From assembly GCA_902826455.1 (NCBI GenBank), contig CADEEV010000001.1:234983-298982 (forward strand): a stretch of DNA of 64,000 bases. Reading direction: 5' to 3'. Made by a program: the position numbers and the translations under genes. The notes under the pieces are model-generated. The model did no database searches and had not been told where the DNA came from. It saw nothing but the letters and a program-made list of their open reading frames with translations. Numbering within the stretch: the first letter of the stretch is position 1; the number at the start of each line of letters is the position of its first letter. This DNA is from an uncultured Acidobacteriota bacterium (GTDB lineage Bacteria; Acidobacteriota; Vicinamibacteria; Fen-336). Below are positions 54,754 to 63,918 of the stretch, in pieces.

Positions 54754-56087
54754 GGTCTCTTCTCCTTGCGGGGCCAGCGTACGGCCTCGAGGACGGCGGC
54801 CTGGGGATCCACGACGCCCCAACCCTGCCGGTCGATCGGGATGTGGCTGAGGCGGCGGGCCGTGCCGATGAGGATGCGCCGCATCTCCTGGGGAGTCAGA
54901 TCGGGGTTGGCCTCGAGCATCTGCGCCGCGACGGATGCCACGATCGGCGCGGCGAAGCTGGTCCCGTCGACGTGCTTGTAGGCGCCGGAGATGACGTTGT
55001 TGTCGCGCACCTTCGCCCGCACCAGCTCGCGGATCAGGGGCGGCGCGAGGTGCCGGGCCGCGTCGAGGTCGGGGTCGATGCCGGCGTGACTCTCGAGGAG
55101 CGTGTCGAGCTCGAGGTCGGTGGCGGCGCCGAGCCTCACGAGGAGATCGGCCTGGGCCGCGGTCGGCGTACCCGGCAGGATCGGGGCCGCGACCCAGATG
55201 CCCGGCGCGATGACCTCGGGCTTCTGCAGCCCGTCGAGGGTCGGGCCGTAGCTCGAGTGGTACATGTCGTAGCCGCGGAACGCGAGGCTGTTCTTGTCGT
55301 CGAGGCCGCCCACCGTGAGCACCGACGGTGCCGACGCCGGCGGCAGCACGGGATGGTTCGGCACATGCCCCGAGTTCCCCACGGCGGCGCACACGAGGAT
55401 GCCCTCGCGGCTCGCCCGCTCGGCCGCCTGGGACAGCCCGTCGGACAGGTACGAAGCCTCGTAATCGCCGCCGCAGCTGACGTTCACGATGCGGATGCCG
55501 AAGCGCTTGCGGTGGCGGAGGACCCAGTCGAACCCGCGCCGGATGTCGTCGTGCTTCACGCGCCGCACCGAGCCGCACTTCACCAGGACGAGGCGCGCCT
55601 CCGACGCGATGCCGCGATAGAGCCCTCCGGACAGGCCGCCGTTCCCGCAGGCCACGACCGACGTCATCATGCCGTGCCAGCTCGACGGGTTGGGCTCGCG
55701 GAGGCCGCGCTCGCCCGCGCGGCGGTTCGTCATGTCGACGTAGTGCACGATGCGATTCGTCGGCTTCACGAGGTCGGGGTGGGCATGGAACCCGGCGTCG
55801 AGGAAGGCGATCGTGATGCCGCGGCCGCGATACCGGTCGAGAGCGCCCAGCCTCACCGGTGTCGGCAGGATCGGGTGCTCGCTGCCCGCGAGGAGCGGGT
55901 GGTGCGTCCGCAGGTACTCGTGGGCCTCGGAGAAGCGGCGGGCGCAGTCGCCGCACAGGCCCATCTCGGCATCCCAGCCCGGCGTGTTGTCGGCGACGAG
56001 AGAGCGGACGTCGTCGTCGAGGGCGACGGACAGGCTCTCCGCGGGCACCTCCTGACGACACACGGGGCAGGCCTGCGAGGAGTCCAT
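54750..56087 (-). CDS. S8 subtilisin-like serine peptidase with N-terminal zinc ribbon
   Basis: 445 residues with no signal peptide. An N-terminal zinc ribbon (Cys7, Cys10, Cys45, Cys48) is followed by a subtilase domain: Asp97 (AFLDAGFHAHPD), His138 (SWHGMMTSVVA), oxyanion Asn in VGNSG, and Ser377 (DGTSFAAPIV). No propeptide is visible, so it would be active without processing. TAAGCT ends nine bases before the ATG and there is no ribosome site. Likely cytoplasmic, paired with an exported S9 peptidase. Confidence 0.9.
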   Translation of the reverse strand: MDSSQACPVCRQEVPAESLSVALDDDVRSLVADNTPGWDAEMGLCGDCARRFSEAHEYLRTHHPLLAGSEHPILPTPVRLGALDRYRGRGITIAFLDAGFHAHPDLVKPTNRIVHYVDMTNRRAGERGLREPNPSSWHGMMTSVVACGNGGLSGGLYRGIASEARLVLVKCGSVRRVKHDDIRRGFDWVLRHRKRFGIRIVNVSCGGDYEASYLSDGLSQAAERASREGILVCAAVGNSGHVPNHPVLPPASAPSVLTVGGLDDKNSLAFRGYDMYHSSYGPTLDGLQKPEVIAPGIWVAAPILPGTPTAAQADLLVRLGAATDLELDTLLESHAGIDPDLDAARHLAPPLIRELVRAKVRDNNVISGAYKHVDGTSFAAPIVASVAAQMLEANPDLTPQEMRRILIGTARRLSHIPIDRQGWGVVDPQAAVLEAVRWPRKEKRP

Positions 56088-56119
56088 GGGCGCGCAAGCT
56101 TACCAAAGGGACCGGACGC

Positions 56120-56125
56120 TATAAT
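56120..56125 (+). promoter_or_regulatory. TATAAT -10 nine bases before the aldo/keto reductase ATG
   Basis: A perfect consensus -10, yet so near the ATG at 56135 that any transcript would have a leader of only about three bases. There is no Shine-Dalgarno. The -35 region is weak. Confidence 0.55.
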
Positions 56126-56134
56126 CCCGATCCC

Positions 56135-57103
<969 letters not shown>

Positions 57104-58120
57104 CTAGTCGGCGTCCGCGTCCTGCAGGGCGCGCTCGGGCCGGATGAACGTGTACGCGGCCGACTCGCGATGGATCGTCTCCACGGCGTCGAGGCCGATC
57201 TGCTCGGCCGCCCGCAACGTCTCCCGGGTCTGGTCGGTGCGCGAAACCGTGCTGTTGTCGCAGCAGATCGCGACCGGCACGCCCGCCTCGAGGAACGCGG
57301 CGATCGGATGCGGCGCGCCGCGGCCGACGGCTCCGGTGTTGTAGTTGCTCGAGAGGCAGCACTCGACGACGATCCGGTCCTTCGCGAGGCGCCGCATCAG
57401 CTCCCCGTCCTGGACGGCCGCGCAACCATGGCCGATGCGCTGGGCTCCGAGCTCGTCCACCGCCTGCCAGACGTAGTCGGCCGGGGCGTCCTCGCCGGCG
57501 TGAGCGGTCAGCCCCAGGTGCCCCAGGCCGGCGATCTCGTAGGCGCTGCGGAACAGGCGCGGAGGATTGCCGTGCTCGGGCCCGGCGATGTCGAAGCCCA
57601 CGACGCCGGTTCGCGAGTGCAGATGCTGAGCTTCCGCGATCGCCTGGCGGGCGAGGATCTTCGCGATGTGGGGACCGTGCTGGCGCATCGCGATCACGAT
57701 CAGCCCCAGCTTCATGTCGTGACGCTTCCGCGCATGGTTCATGCCCGACAGGACGGCCCGGATCGACTGGCGCGGGGTGAGGCCCGCGTAGGTGTGGATG
57801 ATGGGGGAGTAGCGTAGCTCGAGGGTGGCGACGCCGGCGGCCGCGGCGGCGTCGACGATCGCCTCCGTGACGCGGGTGATGTTCTCGTAGAACTGGGTCA
57901 CCCAGAGCGGATAGTGCATCTTGTCGAGGTAGGCGAGCAGCGACCCTTCCTCGTCGTCCTGGATCTCGAGGAGCCGCCGCATCTCCTCGAGGCTCGGCAC
58001 GGGGTTGAGCCCGTAGTGCCGCATGAGCTCCCACGTGACCTCCGTGGGGATCGAGCCGTCGACGTGCTGGTGGAGCTCGACTTTGGGGAGGGAGGCGACG
58101 CGCGCCTCGAGTTCCAACAT
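57104..58120 (-). CDS. Adenosine deaminase family protein
   Basis: 338 residues. Zn-binding His17 and His19 in ELHQHVDGS, catalytic segment TAHAGED, and ERIGHG-like RIGHGCAA. The final metal-binding motif is CCDNSTVSRT, where classical adenosine deaminases have TDDP, so a changed substrate (other aminopurines) is possible. ATG at 58120 was chosen (MLELEARV); TAGACT ends five bases before it, overlapping the -10 of the divergent glycosylase gene. An ATG at 58135 would add five residues. Confidence 0.85.
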   Translation of the reverse strand: MLELEARVASLPKVELHQHVDGSIPTEVTWELMRHYGLNPVPSLEEMRRLLEIQDDEEGSLLAYLDKMHYPLWVTQFYENITRVTEAIVDAAAAAGVATLELRYSPIIHTYAGLTPRQSIRAVLSGMNHARKRHDMKLGLIVIAMRQHGPHIAKILARQAIAEAQHLHSRTGVVGFDIAGPEHGNPPRLFRSAYEIAGLGHLGLTAHAGEDAPADYVWQAVDELGAQRIGHGCAAVQDGELMRRLAKDRIVVECCLSSNYNTGAVGRGAPHPIAAFLEAGVPVAICCDNSTVSRTDQTRETLRAAEQIGLDAVETIHRESAAYTFIRPERALQDADAD

Positions 58121-58125
58121 GCGCG

Positions 58126-58135
58126 AGTCTACCAT
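58126..58135. promoter_or_regulatory. Overlapping -10 hexamers of divergent ada-like and alkA-like genes
   Basis: TAGACT on minus (58126-58131) is five bases before the deaminase ATG; TACCAT on plus (58130-58135) is six bases before the glycosylase ATG at 58142. The two hexamers share two bases, so transcription in both directions cannot start at once. Neither gene has a ribosome site. Confidence 0.45.
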
Positions 58136-58141
58136 TGCGCC

Positions 58142-58771
58142 ATGAGCCACGACCCCGCGACCTTGCGCACCGCCCTGCGGCACCTGCGTGCCGCCGATCC
58201 CGTCCTCGCGCGGCTGATCGATGTCGTGGGCCCGTGCCGGCTCGTGGTGGATCGCCGCGGCGGGCCGTTCGCGTCTCTCGCCGAAGCCATCGTCTACCAG
58301 CAGATCACCGGCAAGGCCGCCGAGACGATCCACGGCCGCCTCCGCACCCTCGTCGGGCGCCAGCACCCGCGCGCCACGGACATCGCGGCGCTCAGCGACG
58401 AGCAGCTGCGGGGCGCCGGGCTGTCACGGCAGAAGATCTCCTACCTGCGCGACCTGAGTGCCCGCAGCCTCGCTGGCCTGCCGCTCACGCGCCTCCACCA
58501 CCTCGAGGACGATCACGTGATCGAAGCGCTCACCCAGGTGAAGGGCATCGGCCGCTGGACCGCCCACATGTACTTGATGTTCCGCCTGGGGCGGCTCGAC
58601 GTGATGCCGGTGGACGACTACGGCGTGCGCAAGTCCATGCAGAAGCTCTACCGCTTCCGGGCGCTGCCGAAGCCGGATCGGATGCTCAAGGTCTCCAGGT
58701 CATGGCAGCCTTACCGGAGCATCGCGTCCTGGTACCTGTGGCGGGGTCTCGACTCCGGCGTCGAGTTGTAG
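58142..58771 (+). CDS. DNA-3-methyladenine glycosylase II-like (AlkA, HhH-GPD)
   Basis: 209 residues. Helix-hairpin-helix VKGIGRWTAHMYLMF (133-147) and the catalytic Asp pair 158-159 (PVDDYGVRKSMQ) identify the HhH-GPD base-excision glycosylases; IVYQQITGKAAETI is typical of AlkA. No 4Fe-4S cluster loop. Removes alkylated purines. Short of the E. coli AlkA N-terminal domain. ATG 58142. Confidence 0.9.
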   Translation: MSHDPATLRTALRHLRAADPVLARLIDVVGPCRLVVDRRGGPFASLAEAIVYQQITGKAAETIHGRLRTLVGRQHPRATDIAALSDEQLRGAGLSRQKISYLRDLSARSLAGLPLTRLHHLEDDHVIEALTQVKGIGRWTAHMYLMFRLGRLDVMPVDDYGVRKSMQKLYRFRALPKPDRMLKVSRSWQPYRSIASWYLWRGLDSGVEL

Positions 58772-58772
58772 G

Positions 58773-60296
58773 CTAGCGTCCCTTTCGCAGCACCCGGCCG
58801 GCGCGGGCCGCCGTGGCGACGCCGTTGTCGAGGGCCACCTCGCCGTTCACGATCACGTAGGGAATGCCCACCGGCGCGGCGGTCGGGTCCTTGATCGTGG
58901 AGGTGTCGATCACGGTCGCCGGGTCGAATAGCACCAGGTCGGCCTTGAAGCCGGCGGCGATGCGGCCGCGATCCTTGAGCCCGAGCACGGAGGCCGGCAG
59001 CGACGTCATCTTGCGCACACCCTCCTCGAGCGAGACGACCTTGGCCTCGCGCACGTAGCGGCCGAGGAAGCGCGGGTAGGTGCCGGCCCCGCGCGGATGG
59101 CCGCCGTCGATGGCGCCGTCGCTCGACACCATCACGCGGGGATCCTTGTAGAAGCCCTTGATGTCGTCTTCCTGCATCGAAATGCCGAGGATCGACTCGA
59201 CGTCGTCCCCCCATTCCGGCTTGCGGTTCTTGGGATCGGTCTCCTTGATCAGGTCCATGTAGAGGACGTAGGGATCGACGCCCTTCTCCTTCGCGATCTG
59301 CGCGAGGGACTTGCCGGCATAGGACGGGTTGGGCGCGTAGTCCGTGAGGATGATGTTCGTGGGGCCGCCGTTGTCGTCGACTCCCCGCTTGACCTCGGCC
59401 ATGTCGGTGTAGAGGCGCGACAGAACCAGCACGCGCAGCGTCGAGTGCCAGAAGTTGTAGGGATAGCAGTCGGCCGTGATCTTGAGGCCCTTCGCGTCGG
59501 CCTCCTTCATGAGCGCCGTGTACTGCGCGAACTTGCCCCACGAGCTCACCGAACCCAGCTTGATGTGGGTGATCTGCGCGGGGATCCCGGCGCGCTCCGC
59601 GATGACCGTGAGCTCGCGCCACGAGTCGATGACCTTGGCGCCCTCGTCGCGCACGTGGCTGATGTAGAAGCCGCCGTACGGCTTCACGGTCTTCGCCACG
59701 TCCACGAGCTCGTCCGTCGTGGAGAACGAGTCGGGCTCGTACTCGATGCCGCTCGACAGGCCGAAGGCGCCGTCGCGCATGTCCTGGTCGAGCAGCGCCT
59801 TCATCTTGAGGATCTCGTCGGGCCGCGCCGGGCGCCGGTTGTCCTCGCCCATGACCTTCTCGCGCAGCGAGCCGAAACCCACCGTGGACGCGAGGTTCAT
59901 CGCGGGCCGGGCCTTCTCGAGCTTCGCGAAGAAGTCCGCCAGCGGGATCGACGAGCCGCCGTCCTGCCCGCCCAGTGCCGTGGTGATGCCCTGGCGGATC
60001 TGCGTGACCGCGTCGGGCTTCGCGACCAGGGAGCTGTCGGCGTGGGTGTGCATGTCGATGAAGCCCGGGGACAGCACGAGGCCCTTGCCGTCGATGACGC
60101 GCACGCCCGCGGGCGCCTTCCAGGTCCTTTCGTCGACGATCGCCTGGATGGAGTCGCCGGCGACCAGCACCACCTTGCCGCTGACGATCGGGCCGCCGCT
60201 TCCGTCGGCGAGGCGCGCTCCCGTGATCGCGAGGCTCGGATCCTGTGCGGCGGCGGCCACGAGGGCGAGGAGCGGCAGGGCGAACGACTGGATCAT
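58773..60296 (-). CDS. D-aminoacylase / N-acyl-D-amino-acid deacylase family amidohydrolase
   Basis: 507 residues, signal peptide (~1-18). HxH motif in GFIDMHTHADSSL, then YISHVRDEG and ITHIKLG with further His ligands, SSDGAIDGGHPRGAGTYPRFLG (catalytic Asp), and GRIAAGFKADLVLFDP. It should remove acyl groups from N-acyl-D-amino acids, or act on related dipeptides, outside the cytoplasm. GGAGG is eight bases upstream of ATG. Converges with the AlkA gene with one base between stops. Confidence 0.87.
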   Translation of the reverse strand: MIQSFALPLLALVAAAAQDPSLAITGARLADGSGGPIVSGKVVLVAGDSIQAIVDERTWKAPAGVRVIDGKGLVLSPGFIDMHTHADSSLVAKPDAVTQIRQGITTALGGQDGGSSIPLADFFAKLEKARPAMNLASTVGFGSLREKVMGEDNRRPARPDEILKMKALLDQDMRDGAFGLSSGIEYEPDSFSTTDELVDVAKTVKPYGGFYISHVRDEGAKVIDSWRELTVIAERAGIPAQITHIKLGSVSSWGKFAQYTALMKEADAKGLKITADCYPYNFWHSTLRVLVLSRLYTDMAEVKRGVDDNGGPTNIILTDYAPNPSYAGKSLAQIAKEKGVDPYVLYMDLIKETDPKNRKPEWGDDVESILGISMQEDDIKGFYKDPRVMVSSDGAIDGGHPRGAGTYPRFLGRYVREAKVVSLEEGVRKMTSLPASVLGLKDRGRIAAGFKADLVLFDPATVIDTSTIKDPTAAPVGIPYVIVNGEVALDNGVATAARAGRVLRKGR

Positions 60297-60318
60297 GAGA
60301 GGACCTCCGGTGGCGGGA

Positions 60319-61221
60319 TTATCCTTGAAATCGTTCGTCCACGACGGCGCGAAGGCGATCGGGCCGGTCGCTGATCAGGCCGTCGACGCCGTCCGCGATC
60401 AGCTCCCGCATCCGCTTCGGCTCGTTGACCGTCCAAGGGATCACGCGCAGGCCGAGGCCGTGCGCTTCGTTGACGTGGGCGGCCGTGAGCCCGCTCGCGT
60501 CTGGCGACCAGATGGCCGCATCGGCCGCCTTCACGAGGCGCGGTACGGAGCCCCCGAACGCGTTCTGGTCGAGGCCGTCGAGCCACGCCGACGGCGGCCG
60601 GCCGAACTGCACGGTGTCGTCGCCGCGCTGCCGTGTCGTGAGGCACGAGGTCGCGATCGCCGGCGCGGCGCGACGGCAGTAGCGGATCGTGCGCCAGTCG
60701 AAGGACTGAAGGATGACGCGCTCGCTCATCCCGGCCTCGCGCACGGCCGCGAGGAACAGCTCCACGAATGCTTCCGGGCCTGGTGTTCGGCTGGGACGTC
60801 CTGGATCGATCTTGGTCTCGATGTTGAAGCCGACGCGGGCATCGCCCGAGCGCTCTACCAGGTCGAACACCTCGCGCAGGGTCGGGATCGGCACGTGGTC
60901 GGCGCCGACCTGGTCGGGGAAGCGCGCCGCGTACACGGTCCACGGCCGCAGCCGGCCCACGTCGTAGCGCCGCAGCTCCTCGAGCGTGAGGCTGTGGATG
61001 TCGGGCCCAGGGCTCCTGATCCAGTGCCCGTCGCTGTCGCGGGTATGGTCGGGGTTCAAGGCCTGGTCGTGGCTCACGACCAGCACGCCGTCCTTCGTGA
61101 CGCCGAGGTCCAACTCCAGCGTCGTGACGCCGATCTCCAGGGCCTTCGCGAAACCGAGGAGCGTGTTCTCGGGAGCGAGCCCGCGCGCGCCGCGGTGTCC
61201 CTGGACGTCGAACCCCGTCAA
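60319..61221 (-). CDS. Glycerophosphodiester phosphodiesterase
   Basis: 300 residues. GDPD TIM barrel: GHRGARGLAPENTLLGF (catalytic HR and E), TLELDLGVTKDGVLVVSHD (E, D, H), VGFNIETK and IWSPDASGLTAAHVNEAHGLGLRVIPWTVNE. No signal peptide. Hydrolyses glycerophosphodiesters to glycerol-3-phosphate. The TTG start overlaps the thrE stop (TTGA), so it is coupled to it. Confidence 0.9.
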   Translation of the reverse strand: MTGFDVQGHRGARGLAPENTLLGFAKALEIGVTTLELDLGVTKDGVLVVSHDQALNPDHTRDSDGHWIRSPGPDIHSLTLEELRRYDVGRLRPWTVYAARFPDQVGADHVPIPTLREVFDLVERSGDARVGFNIETKIDPGRPSRTPGPEAFVELFLAAVREAGMSERVILQSFDWRTIRYCRRAAPAIATSCLTTRQRGDDTVQFGRPPSAWLDGLDQNAFGGSVPRLVKAADAAIWSPDASGLTAAHVNEAHGLGLRVIPWTVNEPKRMRELIADGVDGLISDRPDRLRAVVDERFQG

Positions 61222-62435
61222 GCGCGGATCCGCCGCGGCGGCACCACCACGTTGCCGAAGAGCAGGCCGATCGCGAGGGAGATCGCCACGAGCATCATGC
61301 TGAACGCCGTCTCGAGCCCGACGAGGGCCTGGTCCTGCAGCATCAACGAGAAGCTGCGGAAGCCCACGCTGCCCGGGACCAGGAGCAGGAGACCCGGGAC
61401 GGTCGTCACGGCCGATGGCCGCCCCGAGGCGCGGCTGTACAAGTTGCCGAACGCGCTCACCGCCATGGCGCCGAGGAAGGCGCCGATGCCGGAGTTGAGC
61501 AGCTCCGCGCCGTAGCGCGCGCCGAAGAAGCCGAGCGCGCCGGAGACCACGATCCACGGCGAGTCGCGCGGCCGCGCCTTCAGCAGCACCGTGAAGCCGA
61601 CCGACGCGACGGGCAGGGCAGCGTACAGTGTCCAGTGGGGAAGCGGCAGCGTCGCGGCGGCCCGCGTCGCGCCGAAGACGCGCTCGCCGACCGTGGTGCC
61701 GAACGCGACCCCGAAACCGATCGCGAGAAACGTGCCGGCGGCGCCCATCAGTCGCGCCGTGCCCGACATCAGGTTGCGCGTCGCGAGCTCCGTGAGCGCC
61801 ACGGTCAGCGGAAAGCCGGGTACGAGCACGATGAGACCGGCGACCGTCGCCACGTAGAACGACGTCGGTGGGAAGTAGCGAGCCGCCGCGGTCGCCACGA
61901 ACGCCGCCAGGATCGCGGCGGTCGGCTCGAAGACGCGGGCGATGCCGCGGCGCTTGCCGGCCGCGACGGCGAGCAGCCCCGTGAGCAACCCGATGAACGC
62001 AGCCGCGGCCAGCTCGTGGACGCCGCTGTCGAAGAAACGCGATGCGGCGCCCGACGCCACCGCGAAGGCGAGCGTCGTGAGCACGGGCCCATAGCGGTCC
62101 GGGGCGGCGATGATCTCCTCGATGCGCACCGAGCCGGCCTCGGGCGAGAGGCGCCCGTGGGCGACGTCGCTCGCGACCTCGTCGAGCTGCGCGAGCTTCT
62201 CGAGGTCCGTCGAGCCCGGCTCGACGCGGATCTGGAAGGTCTGTTGTGCCTGGTCGTTCCCGAAGGACGCGAACAACGCCGTGGGCATCGAGAACAAGTG
62301 CGCCTCGAGGCCCAGGTGATCCGAGACACGCACCAGGGCATCCTCGAGACGATGAGCGGGGTAGCCGTAGGCGTGCAGCCCACGACCGAGCTTGAGGACG
62401 AACTCCCGCGCGGCGACCTCGGACGAGGCGCTCAC
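61218..62435 (-). CDS. Threonine/serine exporter ThrE family protein
   Basis: 405 residues. N-terminal ThrE domain with the cytoplasmic helical part (REFVLKLGRGLHAYGYPAHRLEDAL), five-helix bundle, then the ThrB-like second membrane domain (~270-400), both on one chain as in Corynebacterium ThrE. About ten membrane helices. Exports small amino acids or possibly dipeptides. GTG start, one base from the stop of the peroxiredoxin-like gene. Confidence 0.85.
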   Translation of the reverse strand: MSASSEVAAREFVLKLGRGLHAYGYPAHRLEDALVRVSDHLGLEAHLFSMPTALFASFGNDQAQQTFQIRVEPGSTDLEKLAQLDEVASDVAHGRLSPEAGSVRIEEIIAAPDRYGPVLTTLAFAVASGAASRFFDSGVHELAAAAFIGLLTGLLAVAAGKRRGIARVFEPTAAILAAFVATAAARYFPPTSFYVATVAGLIVLVPGFPLTVALTELATRNLMSGTARLMGAAGTFLAIGFGVAFGTTVGERVFGATRAAATLPLPHWTLYAALPVASVGFTVLLKARPRDSPWIVVSGALGFFGARYGAELLNSGIGAFLGAMAVSAFGNLYSRASGRPSAVTTVPGLLLLVPGSVGFRSFSLMLQDQALVGLETAFSMMLVAISLAIGLLFGNVVVPPRRIRA

Positions 62436-62436
62436 C

Positions 62437-62973
62437 CTAGGCTCTCTCGAGAGAGGCGAGGATCGCCGCCACAGGCGCCTTGTCGCCGGCCGCTTCGCTG
62501 CGGTGGCTGTAGAGCACGGCGCCGCTCGGCGCGACGACCACGACGCCTCCGAGCTGCCAGGCGTCGCCGCGGGTCAACCCCTGCCGGAACCCGGCCTTGA
62601 GGGCGCGCCTCATGTTCGAGAGGCTCGCGCGGGAGCCCAGGGTCGCGCGAAAGCCCCGCCGCATCTCCAGGGCGCGATACGACGCGCGCTCCGTGTCGAC
62701 GTAGAGCGGCGCCTCGATCTCGAACCCATCGGCGAACGCTCTCGCATGGTGACGATTGCCGTTGCCGATGAACGCCAGCCCGGCCCCGCGCTCTTGGATC
62801 GTCGTGAGCTCGCGATGCACCTGCACCGCCTCCTCGCGGCAGAACATTCAACCGAAGTGCCGCAGGAAGACGAGCACCACCGTGCGCTCCCGCCAGAGCG
62901 AGCGCAGCTCGAGCCCGCGGCCCTCGAGATCGCGGATCACGGCGCGCGCCGCGGCTTCTGGGACCTGGCTCAT
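62437..62973 (-). CDS. Peroxiredoxin-like (AhpC/TSA-2) protein with in-frame TGA; candidate selenoprotein
   Basis: 178 residues if TGA is read. Residues 1-41 end VVLVFLRHFG; then TGA; then MFCREEAVQVHREL. In relatives this place is occupied by RHFGCxFCRE, a redox CxxC. The TGA is in frame, exactly at the first Cys: U42-M43-F44-C45. Downstream, the protein continues with a full thioredoxin-like fold (GAGLAFIGNGNRHHARAF, APLYVDTERASYRALEM, QLGGVVVVAPSGAVLYSHRSEAAGD). An ordinary reading would give two useless halves, and the ATG after TGA does not help. No selA/B/C/D is in the window to confirm decoding. ATG 62973 follows mmuM by 13 bases. Confidence 0.8.
62820..62843 (-). promoter_or_regulatory. 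Candidate bacterial SECIS hairpin
   Basis: On the mRNA, a stem (five base pairs with one G-U, two-base bulge G-U on the 3' side, three base pairs) closes a six-base loop GAGGAG. The loop starts 13 bases after the TGA at 62848-62850, within or just before the usual 16-37 base window of bacterial SECIS elements, and holds guanines as needed for SelB. An alternative fold pairs GCCGC with GCGGU and keeps the same loop. Confidence 0.5.
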
Positions 62974-62986
62974 GGCTGCGGCGATG

Positions 62987-63913
62987 CTATCGCATCCGTG
63001 CGCGCAGGCTTCGGATGTGGGCCGGCCCGGTCCGGCAGCAGCCGCCAATCAGCCGGGCGCCGGCGGCACGCCAGGCGCGTCCGTTCTGGCCCCAGTCCTC
63101 CGAGGCGGCGGTATCGAGCCACCGACGCGTCGTCGCTTCGTAGCGCTCGCCGGAGTTGGGATAGGCCAGCAGGGGCTTGCTCGCGACCGTCGCGCGGAGC
63201 AGATCCTCCACGTAGCGCGGCGTGGTGCAGTTCACGCCGAGCGCCACGACCTGCGGGTGCGGGCTCAGCTCCCGGACGCAGTCGGCGAACGGAGTGCCGT
63301 CGCTGAGATGCCCGCCATCCCGGCACGAAAAGCTCAGCCACGCGCAGGCGTCCGTGTCCTCGAGAAGAGTGACCAGCGCCCGGGCCTCCACGAGGGACGG
63401 GAGCGTCTCGCACGCCAGCAGGTCCGCTCCCGACTCGGCGAGGAGATGGAACCGTTCGCGGTGGAACGAGACCAGCCCGGCCTCGTCGAGGTCGTACGCG
63501 CCCGTGTACTCGGCGCCGTTCGCGAGGTAGGCGCCGTAGGGACCGACGCTCGCGGCGACGAGCGGCCGCTGGCGCCCCGCGCGATTCGCCGGAGTCTCCC
63601 AGAAGGCGTCGCGCGCTTCGGCCGCGAGCGTCACGCTCAGTCGCATCAGACGCTCGCCCTCATCCCGGCCAAGGCCCTCGCGCGCGAAGCCCTCGAACGT
63701 GGCCTGGTAGCTGGCCGTCGTGATCACGTCGGCGCCGGCTTCGAGGTAGGCGCGGTGCACGTCCGCGATGGCGTCGGGGCGATCGCGCAGCACCCGCGCC
63801 GACCACAGCGGGTGGTCGAGATCGCAGCCGCGGGCCTCGAGCTCCGTCGCGAGGCCGCCGTCGAGGATCACGATGCCGGCGTCCGCGAGGAACGGCGCCA
63901 GCGGATCGCGCAC
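62987..63913 (-). CDS. mmuM: Homocysteine S-methyltransferase (MmuM-like)
   Basis: 308 residues. Methyl-transfer TIM barrel using S-methylmethionine or SAM as donor. Landmarks: VILDGGLATELEARGCDLDHPLWSA, ITTASYQATFEGF, zinc-binding cysteines in GVNCTTP and GGCCRTGP. This family also covers selenohomocysteine/selenocysteine methyltransferases. GTG start. It is the first complete gene of the mmuM, prx-like, thrE, gdpD leftward cluster. Confidence 0.92.
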   Translation of the reverse strand: MRDPLAPFLADAGIVILDGGLATELEARGCDLDHPLWSARVLRDRPDAIADVHRAYLEAGADVITTASYQATFEGFAREGLGRDEGERLMRLSVTLAAEARDAFWETPANRAGRQRPLVAASVGPYGAYLANGAEYTGAYDLDEAGLVSFHRERFHLLAESGADLLACETLPSLVEARALVTLLEDTDACAWLSFSCRDGGHLSDGTPFADCVRELSPHPQVVALGVNCTTPRYVEDLLRATVASKPLLAYPNSGERYEATTRRWLDTAASEDWGQNGRAWRAAGARLIGGCCRTGPAHIRSLRARMR

Positions 63914-63918
63914 CGGCG

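Noticed and set aside
62848..62850. Nonsense mutation or two separate genes as explanation for the TGA
   Set aside because: The frame is intact on both sides, the TGA is exactly at a redox Cys, and a hairpin follows; a pseudogene would not be expected to show these together. Not fully excluded.
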